A DNA stretch of 64,000 bases from Sipunculus nudus (taxonomy: Eukaryota > Annelida > Sipuncula > Golfingiida > Sipunculidae), in contig CM049310.1 of the NCBI GenBank assembly GCA_026874595.1, positions 50,219,058-50,283,057 on the forward strand, written 5' to 3'. The notes under the pieces were generated by a model that was not told the DNA's origin, made no database searches, and saw nothing but the letters and a program-made list of their open reading frames with translations. Of the stretch, positions 12,918 to 23,466 are shown piece by piece. Numbering within the stretch: position 1 is the first letter of the stretch; each line of letters begins with the position of its first letter. A program made the position numbers and the translations under genes.

Positions 12918-13900
12918 TGTCTTGTGACTTTTCTAATGTTTGCACCAGCCGTCTTTCCAGTGGCATTTCTAATGTTTGCACCACGTATCTTTTCTGTGGC
13001 TTTTCTAATGTTTGCACCACTCGTCTCTTCGGTGGCTTTTCTGTTGTTTGCACCACGTATCTTTTCGGTGGCTTTTCTAATGTTTGCACCACGTATCTTT
13101 TCGGTGGCTTTTCTAATGTTTGCACCACGTATCTTTTCGGTGGCTTTTCTTATGTTTGCACCACGCGTCGTTCCAGTGGCTTTTCTTATGATTGCACCAC
13201 TTGTCTCTTCGGTGATTTTTCTAATGTTTGCACCACGTATCTTTTCGGTGGCTTTTCTAATGTTTGTATCATGTATTTTTTCGGTTTGCCCTACGCGTCT
13301 TTCTGGTGTTTTTTTTATGTTTGCACCACGCATCTTACTGGTTGCCTTTTCTTATGTTTACACCACGCGTCTTTCCAGTGGCTTTTCTTACGTTTGCACA
13401 ACGCGTCTTTCTGGTGGCTTTTCTTATGTTTGCTCCACGCGTCTTCCCGGTGGCTTTTCAAAAGTTTGCAACACGCGTCTTTCCGATGGCTTTTCTAATG
13501 TTTGCACCACGTGTCTTTCCAGTGGCTTTTCTAATGTTTACACCACGCGTCTTTCCGGTGGCTTTTTTAATGTTTTCACCACGCGTCTGTTACGGTAACT
13601 TTTCTCATGTTTGCACAATGCTTCTATTATTTGCTTTTACAACATTTGCACCACGCATCTTTTATGTGCATTTCCATTGTGTTTATAACGTGACTTTTCG
13701 GTAACCTTTTAATGTTTCCAGAACGCGTCTATCATTGGCTTTAAAAAAATTTTTCACCAAGCATCTTTTCGATGGCTTTTGCAAAGTTTACATCTTTTCT
13801 GTTGACTCAATGTTAGCATCACGCATTTATATGTTGATTTTCCAATGTTTTCATTGTTTGAATGACGCGTCTTTCTGAGGCCTTTCCAATGTTTGCACCC
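12918..13900. repeat. 36-bp minisatellite, about 19 clear units plus degraded flank
   Basis: The unit is GCTTTTCTAATGTTTGCACC followed by ACGTATCTTTTCGGTG. Units are most uniform at 13000-13260 and decay toward both ends. Because 36 is a multiple of three and the unit lacks stops, two plus-strand and two minus-strand frames stay open for 86 to 224 codons. I read these as by-products of the repeat: there is no signal peptide, splice context or other coding sign. Confidence 0.9.
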
Positions 13901-14198
13901 CGCGTCTTTTTTGTTGTTTTCAAAAGGTCCTAAACAATACTATAAAATTATACAAGCTTCTCTCCGTGATATGACAGAAAGTGCATACATTCCCCATATT
14001 CCAGAAATGTCAAACAACTATGACAAGACGTTAAGGACCTCAACATGTCTTTGGCCAGACGATGCGTTGACTAACGTATTAGCTATTGAATCCTAGATTG
14101 TAAGTCTACGTTTTCTTTCGAGTGTAACTGAGGTTCATGTTTGAAAACTCCGGAAGGGTAAAACCTCCGACAAAAACCATTTAGGCCACCCAAGAGAA

Positions 14199-14522
14199 GG
14201 TATGGTTCTCAGGCACCTCCTACTTCAATTTTAACCCCCCCCCCCCGCATCATCATTTATTATTTATTTTGATTTTCAATAGAATATTACCAATTTTCAA
14301 GTCCAGCCGCTCGGAAATTTCTTTCAAGAAGATAAAATATTACAGTTTTGATAAGATATCCTTTGTTATGTAGTGCTTTTACCTGTTAAGCAAAATAATT
14401 TTGTTATTATCATGTTTTCCCTGATCATATGAAATTTTTATCGAAATATACAAAAAAAGTAAAAAAAAAATAAAAAATCACCCGCCCGCACTGAATTATG
14501 AAAAAAGTGCCTGAGAACCATA
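14199..14522. mobile_element. MITE, family M1, copy B (best preserved)
   Basis: The 16-bp terminal inverted repeat TATGGTTCTCAGGCAC / GTGCCTGAGAACCATA is exact at 14201-14216 and 14507-14522. The interior is AT-rich with a poly-C run and a CACCCGCCCGCA motif that is inverted relative to copies A and C. No open reading frame of note. Confidence 0.8.
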
Positions 14523-14869
14523 TTTATATTGACCTTGTTTGATTACGTTTCCTGAAAGAACTGTGGTGCGTAAGTGCAGCAGTTAGTCAATGTTTCCCCT
14601 TGTCCTAGTGGTTAAATAGTTTCATTTGATTGCCAATGCACATTTTACCTATACTTTATATAGGAAAGACAGTCATGAGGTGGTTTGAATGGCCCCGGAT
14701 ATGTTTCTCTTTGTGCACTGCCTTTAAGTCATGACGTCGCACAAGGCATTAGACAGAACATAAAACAGTCATACCCAGTTTCTTTAAAGATTCGTAATGT
14801 TCTTTCCGTGTTGGGGGAACATAACGTTTTTACCTACAAGTTATCATCCTCTTTTCATTGATGCTAGCA

Positions 14870-15385
14870 CTGTAAAGATTGTATGTTTATTCACTTATAA
14901 ACGACACATTTAAATGGTCAGACAACACAGATGCCTTATGTAAAAAATGCAGTCAAACGATGAACATTCTCAGAAAACAGAACTCCTTTCATGTTGATAA
15001 GAAGCTACTAACTTTGTTTTACACATCTGTTATACAAAATGCGGTGACCTTCAGTATTATTTGCTGGGGGAATAATTTGAAGGTAACAAATAAAGTGAGA
15101 TTAGACAGAAATAAGAAAACTGCAGAACGTATTATTGGTAAAGACTTGGAAGCCTTCGAAAGTGTATTTAGTCAAAAGGTAATGAATAAGTATAAAATCT
15201 GTTGAGTGGAACAATCAGATAGCTAAAATCTGGAAAACGGATGGAATAGTCATTATGTTCTAAACAGTTCATTTCAGGGACATTATTATTTCTCTTAATT
15301 GTGCCAACTGTCATACCCAAATTCCTCATTGGCCAATAAATTATATCTTATCTGATCTAATCTGATCTTATCTAATATAGATGAA
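14870..15385 (+). pseudogene. Non-LTR retrotransposon 3' end (LINE ORF2 fragment)
   Basis: A 108-codon open stretch (14879-15205) has the look of the region C-terminal to the reverse transcriptase core: FKWSDNTDALCKKCSQTMNI, then a LLTLFYTSVIQ stretch and a segment like RLDRNKKTAERIIGK. It is followed by a short 3' region ending in ATCTTATCTGATC-type simple repeats, typical of LINE tails. The catalytic palm domain is absent, so this is a 5'-truncated dead copy. Clade not assigned; CR1/L2/Rex-like is my guess. Confidence 0.65.
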
Positions 15386-15585
15386 CAATCCGATCGTCCA
15401 GCAGACCGACAATCCACAGCCGATAGTCTCAAGAAAAAGCCAATCAAAGTTACTTGGACTCTAGTGATCCCTGTAGATAAAGACAGTAAACATCGTCATA
15501 AGCAATACTATTTATAGATTTTAAAATTACATATTTAGCGAGATAATATAAAGGTGCGTTTACTTGGCGCGCAATATGCGGAATG

Positions 15586-16083
15586 CTATGGTGGCTGATT
15601 TAGGACACGGATTATTTTTTTTTATGTCGAGATCTCGACATAACATCTCGAGATCTTGCGAAAGAAATTCGCATAAAATATCTTGGACAGAGAAAAAAAC
15701 ATTTTCGAGATCACGACTTAATATCTCGAGATCTAAAATAAATTTTCACTGGAGAATAAATTATTAAAGTTCCCGTTGGGGTTGTCCGAACAATTCGATG
15801 CTTAACTGACGTAAAGCAGAACAAAATCAAAGGGGCACATTCCGATATCTGACGTCTGTCGAAGTAAGCATAATACCTTGAACGTTTAAAGAAATTTTGT
15901 GAAATTTTATCCCGAGAAATATCCCTAGATAATTTTTTTTCTGTGTCTTAATTTTTTTGCTGAATTCTATCGTGAGATCTCGAGCTGTTATGTCGAGATA
16001 TCGAGATGTTATGCCTAGATCTCGTTATGTTATGTCGAAATCTCGACATGAAAAAAATCTGTGTCCTAAATCAGCTACCGTAG
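15586..16083. mobile_element. Fold-back MITE with GAGATCTCGACATAA palindromes
   Basis: Left end CTATGGTGGCTGATTTAGGA and right end TCCTAAATCAGCTACCGTAG are inverted repeats that continue inward through GGACACGGATT and palindromic TCGAGATCTCGACATAAC blocks for roughly 70 bp. A direct AATG flanks both ends (15582-15585 and 16084-16087), a possible target duplication. No transposase. Confidence 0.7.
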
Positions 16084-17642
16084 AATGCGGTATGCGAAAA
16101 AAAATTTCTTTCGCTCTGGTAAATTTATCATAACCGCGGTATGGGAAATGGGGTATGAGATTTGTAAAATGCAATTCTCAGTGAGGAATTGGATCCGCAC
16201 ACCGCGGTATAGCGACCACAGGACCTGGTTGTCATGTATTGGACCGACGAATGCATGCAGCGTGATTTAGCGGGTTTAACATCACCACTCCCTACCGCAG
16301 ATTTTTTGCCGACTGTAAAGTAAATGCTCCACTCGATTTTAAACCGCCTTCTGCATACCGGGTTCTGCTGCCAGATTCTGCGTATACATATTTCTGCCCG
16401 TTAGGATGAATGAACCAAATATATACCAGGCGCGGATCCGGGGGTTTTTAAGATACTAGTATGTAGTTTAATATTAGTTCAATAAAAAAAGCGGATTATT
16501 GTTACTGGGGGCTAAAAATAGTGTACCTTTAAACATTTCTTTTAATGTCACGGAATCATGTGAAAATGAATGAAAAGTTAAAAAATGTATAATATCAGAT
16601 AAATCACTGTATTAGGTTTAAAATAATGTACACTTTATGGGGTCTAAAGTGAATTTAAGCACCTTTGAATTGAATTTAGATATAGGGGTTAAAACAGTAA
16701 TGATACCTTAAGAGTACAAAGGTGCAGTAAATTTAAAGTGAAGTCTAAATATGGATGACGCAGGATGTGTAATTTACTGTAGAAGTTGTTATACTTTCCA
16801 CAGTTAAGGTTGTCCGGGTGAAGTGCATGTACTTGAATAGCACAGGCTTCCAGAAATAGAAAGTATTTTTGTGTGAGAACGTGGTTTAAGGAAAACAAGC
16901 GAGTCACTTCATCTCCGGTCTAGAAATTGTATGGTATCCAGTTCTGTCACCTGGCGTGTCAGCAGTTTTTGAGATTCTGTCATTATACTTTACGCTTTAT
17001 GCCTTTCTCCCACATGGTTTATGATTAATGTACAAGGGGATTTGTTGCCATGGTTTCTAATCCTGTAATATTACGAAAATGTGAATGCAACCAAATATTA
17101 TGCTAGCTTTAGTCCTTTTTGTCATGTTTTTAAGATAAAAAGATGTTTTATATATTGTCCGGCTGTAACGACAAAATTATTTCATCAGACTTATTGTATA
17201 AATCAGTTTGTATTTATTGAAATGGCTGTAGTCTTATAACTCTACATACAGCTATGATATATAGGAATTATACTTTTGTTTGAATAAAATTCAAATGAAA
17301 TATCTGACGACCAACTGTTAGTGCAGTCTTTTATCATACATTGTGCGTCAAAAAGGAGTATATTTAATGTAAATTAACCACTGAAAGAACGATTTTCCTT
17401 CCCCAGTATTCATTAACCATAACTGAATTTCAACTTTGTTAACTTAAACTGAACTAGCATCGCATATGTTAACCCGGCAGAAGAAGTTATTTCCATTGGC
17501 CCTAATGGTCATTACTTTTTTTGAAAATTTTAGGAAACGTGGGACACGCCTTAGCACTCCCTTAATCTGGAACCACCCTTTCTATCACATTTGATACATC
17601 CGGTCCAAAAGCTGATGAGATTGTGTTAGCTGATGCTTAAGG
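16084..17642. other. Gene-free interval
   Basis: No supportable exon or RNA gene. A GCGGATCCGGGGG motif near 16433 recurs in looser form as GGATCCGCCCCTG near 57300 and 57630, suggesting old repeat ends. Confidence 0.35.
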
Positions 17643-17875
17643 GACCATGGCAGCCGAGGGGTAAAACGCTCGGCTCTCGCCGCTGGCGACCCGGGTTCGA
17701 CCCCCGGTGTGGCCATGAGATTCGGTTGTAGTTGCCCGTCCAAGGACGGTGGTTTTCCGCGGGTTCTCCGGTTTCCTCCACCCTTACAGACTACTGAACG
17801 CCATCAACTGAGCCACGGAGAGTCCCTTGATTAGTTTAATAACTACTTGTACAATCCATGTAAAATAAATAAGTT
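17643..17875 (+). repeat. tRNA-derived SINE, family A
   Basis: Head carries an A-box-like TGGCAGCCGAGGGG and a B-box GGTTCGACCCC with about normal spacing. The body is GGTTTTCCGCGGGTTCTCCG followed by GTTTCCTCCACC, and the tail CTTGTACAATCCATGTAAAA. A degraded body and tail recur at 56.46-56.56 kb. The head does not fold to a clean tRNA, so it is not a tRNA gene. Confidence 0.75.
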
Positions 17876-19429
17876 TATATTTATCCTTGATAGGTGATAG
17901 ATACGTTTCTGAAGTCAGTGATTAACTGCGCAAATGAAAATGAATGTCCTTGGAGTATCATCTTTTTTACTCCAACCCTCTGATTTTCAATTTGTACAAG
18001 CAGATGCATGTCATTTCTACTGTCCAGGCGAGAACACATCAACACTTTTAATCATGCAGCTTCTATTTAACTGTTGTCGAATCAAAGTGTACATCAATAT
18101 GTAAGACAGATTGTGCATTTGAAGACTGTTGATTTAAGGGGTATAATTACAAGGACTGCACGCACTGAGAGATTTCCTATGGTAAAATGTTAATGCATTC
18201 AGTGTATCACAAGAAGCAATTTTCGTGAAAACTGTTGCAATAAAATGAAATATTTCCGGGCAAACAGTTTTTGTTATCATTATATTATACCATATTTGTA
18301 TCATTGGTAATTTAGATTTAAATCCCAAATAGTTTTTAATATTTGTTTTATAATATTTGTTTGACCTTACAATATAAGCAAACTGCGTTAGTTATATAAC
18401 CCAATTGCATATAGGGTGCTTACGAACAACTATTAACAAACCACATTAATTTAAAGCATAATTTATAATACCCAGTGCGTAATTTCCAGTCACAGATTTT
18501 GTCTACCGTTTATGTATATACTATTAGTCCTATATTTAAAAAAAGTGAGCGCTCAACCCCGGATCTGACGCATTTGGTATATATAATGTTCACGATAAAA
18601 ATTACATCTTCCTCTGAGATATAATTTCTCTTTTCTATAATGGAAGCTACAGGATAACATTTTTCCTACAGTATTTTTTCTCGAGTCTAAACCATTAATA
18701 TTTGAGTAGTCGAGTTATTATTTAATAAACCCAGTTGCTAGCGTAGTATAACACCACTCGCGGGTAAAGCTGCATAATTTTACAAAGCAGTGCGATTTAC
18801 ATCGTGGGTTTGCCGTAATTTTTTGTTTCGTGTATATTCTCCAAATGGCGGTGATATAGTGAATTGAGACACGGGCAAGATACAGCCCAGGGGATAAGGC
18901 AAGTTCCGTCTTCGGACCTAGCCAGAGCCTTCAGGAAGGAGTGATATAAGCAAAAGCTCAGCGTTTCGCTCCATAGTTATGTTGAAAAAAGTATGGATTT
19001 TATTAACTCCTATGCATATGAAATCGTAACTTCAAAAGGGTTAATTGTCAATAATATAATGTTTACCTTTGATTCCATGCAACACACAGTGCCGCCAATA
19101 AACTGTAGACCCCCCAAAAAAGTTCCTGGAGACAATTAATATTTACATGTAACTAACATGACACTGTAAATAAATGACTATAAAAATAAATTTTTAAACC
19201 AGCTTGAATTATCTGCTGTCGAGAAGATATACATGTACACCAGTCCGATCTTGGCTAACTAAGGTATATATTCAATTATAGTTTCCTAGTAAATTTATTA
19301 TTAAAATAAAGATATACACGAATTCTCACACAGACGCCATAAACACTGGCAATTTAGCGCAATGTATTATCCTCAGAAATCAGAAGTATGACAGGGTAAT
19401 CAGGTAAAACAAACATGCGCCTCTTGTTC
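17876..19429. other. Gene-free interval
   Basis: AT-rich DNA without splice-bounded open frames that I can support. Confidence 0.35.
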
Positions 19430-19539
19430 TGTGACTGACGCATTCGTCGTTTGGCGATCAATGAGCAGACGACACGTCGAGCCCGCGCTCTCGTTCCCAG
19501 CCTCCCGCCATTTGATATCGCGGGCACTCCAGCGTCAAG
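19430..19539 (+). promoter_or_regulatory. Candidate non-coding first exon of the monooxygenase gene
   Basis: A CpG-rich stretch (GACACGTCGAGCCCGCGCTC, then CGCGGGCACTCC) ends in a strong donor AAG/GTGAGT. The coding exon at 23505 is preceded by a TTTCAG acceptor at 23461-23466, so an upstream non-coding exon is needed and this is the best candidate seen. It could belong to another transcript. Confidence 0.3.
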
Positions 19540-20175
19540 GTGAGTTTAATTGTTTTCGGGGAACGTCACCTGCTACTGTATTAACTTCAGCTAATTTATT
19601 AATGTTTTGTGGGGTACGCAGACAATACTCTCTGCGAGTTATATAGGATTCTTTGTAAAGTTAAGGGGAATTATATTTCAGAAGATTGTTTGTCGGATAC
19701 AGAAAACGCGAGGTCTCCTATGTTATGTAGTGTTGTTATGTTGCCTATCAGTAATGTTAAAATAATAGTGGAATATACTTAAATTCTTCCATCATGATTT
19801 TTTTCCAAGAATAGAACTAGGATATGGAGCCAGGAATGATTAATTTAGTTGTTTTCCTGGTTATTCTTTATATTGTTTTTTTATATATGGATTTCCTATT
19901 GTTTTCGCCTTCTACTGCATTTAAATATGAGTGTTTACTTTCAGTGTGTCTGTTTCAACCGTATTGTAAATATCAAATAAATAAAAATATAGTTTCGCCG
20001 AGGAAACATTGTAAATGAAGAGAATTTTAACAGTTTACTCCTTTTGTATTCTGCTCGAGTTCATGTATGTTAATGGTTGGTCTTATAATCGTTAGAACAT
20101 GAATACGCAAGTATGATTATGAAGAGCTGGTTATTATTATCAAGGTTTTAAACAAAGGAACTTAATCTCAAGTAC

Positions 20176-20178
<3 letters not shown>

Positions 20179-20224
<46 letters not shown>
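20179..20224. repeat. (TA)n microsatellite
   Basis: Uninterrupted TA run. Confidence 0.95.
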
Positions 20225-20232
<8 letters not shown>

Positions 20233-20571
20233 TATAAATGTGTATATATAGTAAGCAGAGTTTGCCCAGAAGACTATGCCATTTACATGTCAACTTAATA
20301 CAAATGAAAATAGCTAGCTGATCCGAAATAAATGTATTAAATATATGTACGTATTTACATGATCAGAGGAAGTTTCCTAGAAAAGTACTCTTCTGGGGTT
20401 AGTTAAAGTACTTACATAGTAGCTTATCTAACACTAAATATAGTGTGAGCTGGATGGCGTCCTTCTAGGAAAAACTTGGGAGGCATATTAAGGTTTTGAG
20501 ACGTGCCGAATACTTGAAGACGTTCTCCTCATTTTAGCTGAAAGAAACAGACTCTAAGAATTGTCGTAACA

Positions 20572-20634
20572 AATCCAATATCTTATCTAGCAAATCCAAT
20601 ATCATATCTTAATCCAATATCTTATCTAGCAATG
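20572..20634. repeat. Short tandem repeat of AATCCAATATCTTATCTAGC
   Basis: Three copies, the middle one shortened, of a unit of about 20 bp. Confidence 0.7.
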
Positions 20635-22040
20635 GAAAACGCCGAAAACAAATTATTGCCAAAAACTTAAATGATGAGTGTCGGCAATGAAAAAACTATT
20701 TTGACGATTAAGGATAAGACCGCTATCTGTCTCCAAGGTACACGTGTTTTGGTTAAATTTGATGACTTTCCAGCACTTCCGGTGTATCAGTATTCCACTG
20801 ATCACTTAATGCCCTGGGTTTTTCACTTCATGTTGCTGGATACTACATCAGCACACAGATTATACAGTTATTTTCTCGTTATCATCATCATGATTCTGAC
20901 AAACGACTTTAAGATGCAGCCGATCTTTTCATATAACTGTCACATCGTGGGCAAGGGTTGATGACAATTCTGAATATCACCAAATGATGGCATAGGGGCG
21001 TTCACCCCTAAAAGAGTGTCTCTGACGTTCAATAGATATTTCTTTAATGGGGTACAATCACATGAAATGTAGTGTTTTCAGGTATGATAATGACAAATTT
21101 ATGGCATTGAAATACGAGCAAGAGAACTGTTTCACCTAACCTCAGGGCCACATTTTTAACTGCGCCTTGAGTGCCCGAACCACCTTGGGAATCCCATGAA
21201 AAGTCTCCAATGGGAGCATATTTTAAAATCAGGCCCATTATTATTATAATTGACGGCGGTGGTAATCAACCGTTTTACACACAACCCATGTGTGTCCACA
21301 CCTTCGGAAGTGCCCGTTTTTGGTCTTGTAGTGTCGTGGACGATGCCAAGAGCGTTTTGGGGTCATTCACCGTACTTACCCAAAAAATCCTGAGAAATTT
21401 AGCATTATGTCATGAAGGGTCAATCGCAGCGTAACTCTGATCATGGAAAACCCGTCCCGTACAAACTGTACAGATCTGACGGACCTGTCAGTAAAATGGT
21501 AGCCGACAATACTGTTAATATAATTTTAATAATAACAGAGATTTCTCCGTGAAAAACGTATTAATTTATTAATTTTTCGAGCGCACGCAATTTGGATCTA
21601 TCACTTGAAGGTAGGAAAATAAGACTTTTGAAAGTGGCTTTCTCTTACCGGATGCTTAAAATAGCGTCCTGTATAAAAATTAAACAAAAAGTTTTAATGT
21701 TAAAATATAAAATATAAAATATGAAAGTAAATAAAATTTTAATATGTTTATCATCCGAAAGAACACTGTAACAGGTTTAAAATAGTGTGTACTTATGGGT
21801 TCTATAATTAATTCAATACAACTTTAAATTGATTGCAAATTGTTCCGTAAACGGTCCATCCTCTAAGTCTGTATGAAAATCAGCGAATGCTAACATGATT
21901 TGTTCTTGTCAAATAATTATCCTCGGAGCCAATGTCTGAGTGGTGTGAAGAATGTACACTATGTTACAGGTCTCATTCAAATTGTATATAAACAAGAATA
22001 CCCCATTAGGGTGCTGTTGACCTGAAAAGGGTGTCCTCTT

Positions 22041-22700
22041 TAACTTAGAGGACAGGGTCATTGATAATAAAGAGAGTAACCGGCTTCTGTGGCTCAGGGG
22101 TAGAGCACTGGACTCAAAGCCGGTAGGTCGTGAGGTCAAATCTCAGACGAGACGTAGAGATTTTCACGGTCAGCCCCCACCCAGAGTGAGCCCTCTGCAG
22201 GCTAAATGGGAAAGCTGTATCTTCAGGGGATTCCTCGGTGAAATGACTCTCTAACTAAGAGGACAGGACCATTGATAATAAAGAGAGTAACCGGCTTCTG
22301 TGGCTCAGGGTAGTGCACTTGACTCAAAGTCGGGAGGTCGTGAGGTCAAATCTCAGCCGAGACGGTGAGATTTTTTTCACGGTCGGCCCCCACCCAGGGT
22401 GAGCTCTCTGCAGGCTAAATGTGAAAACTGTGCGTCTTTAGGGGATTCCTCTGTGTAATGATCCAACTATGGGGATGATTACAAACCCAGGACCAGCAGG
22501 CGCGGTAGACACCGGGCCTGGGGACACCAGGGGACACCTGGATACAAAATAATTTGATAGGAAGCGAGTGCTGCCACCCTGTCACATGGTCCCAAACAGA
22601 AATGGAACTCAGCAGAAGTACATAATTAGATTAAAACTAGATAAGAAAGCATACAAAACGAGGCGATTACCTCCACCAAAAAAGAGAGTTCCGATTCACG
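22041..22700 (+). repeat. tRNA-derived SINE, family B, with tandemly duplicated head
   Basis: Two copies of a block of about 211 bp (starting near 22041 and 22252) each carry GAGGACAGG...TTGATAATAAAGAGAG, then CGGCTTCTGTGGCTCAGG (A-box), a GTCGTGAGGTCAAATCTCAG B-box region and CGGCCCCCACCCAG. Only the second continues into the family tail with GGAAGCGAGTGCTGCCACCC and AAATGGAACTCAGCAGAAG. Confidence 0.75.
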
Positions 22701-23466
22701 GGTGCGAGTATGTTGGAATAACCTTCCAGAATCATTGAATGCTTCAATGGGATTTAGGCCTTTTAAACGGCCACTAAAGCAATAATAACTTCAGATTCGG
22801 ATTGATCATAGAGTTTCATTATAAAATATTTTATGTTTTAACCTTTCATGCCACGTACTTTATAGTTATCTTGAAAAATACTGATTTTTTTATCGATTGT
22901 CATTATTTAGCTCTGTTTGAAGTAGCTTGTCATTTGCAAATCCATATTTTTATATATGTATTTACTTAGGTATGTACAAACATTAACGCTATTTGTATTC
23001 TCTCTCATGGGACCCAAGTGAGTTTAAAGCCTCAACATTAACTGTGTTTGTATAATACCCTCGTAAAATCATGTGTATAAATAAGAAAATTAGAACTAAG
23101 AAATAAGATAAAAAAAGTTCCCATGGAGTGTTAGCTAAAAGCGATTATAACGCATAATGTAGAAGATCACTGACAACTATAATTTGATTCATCTTGACTG
23201 TAATGTAATATTTCTGTTTTACTTACTGTGTGAAAGATATCATGACTCAGCATTCTTTGCTGTGTTAATTTGCTACTGTCTTATATGCATCTGTAGACCG
23301 AGGGTGTTATTTAAATAAAATAGCATTGCCAGTACACAAAAACACTCGTGGAAAGGAGAAAATCATTGCTGGACATTTTCAACTTAACAAATACCGAATC
23401 CATTGTCAGATATAACGAGGCACCAAATGAACCTTTGAAACCTAACGTGTATGTCATGTTGTTTCA

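Noticed and set aside
12924-13598. 224-codon plus-strand open frame, the longest or nearly the longest in the window
   Set aside because: It is a by-product of the stop-free 36-bp minisatellite; equally open frames exist on the other strand, and there is no coding context.
12918-13900. Regular ~36-bp repeats resembling a CRISPR array
   Set aside because: The repeats are contiguous with no unique spacers, decay gradually, and lie in a eukaryotic genome. The same applies to the array at 49.6 kb.
17648-17718. tRNA gene suggested by good A and B boxes
   Set aside because: The acceptor and anticodon arms do not pair well, and a SINE body and tail follow directly; a second copy of that tail is at 56.5 kb.
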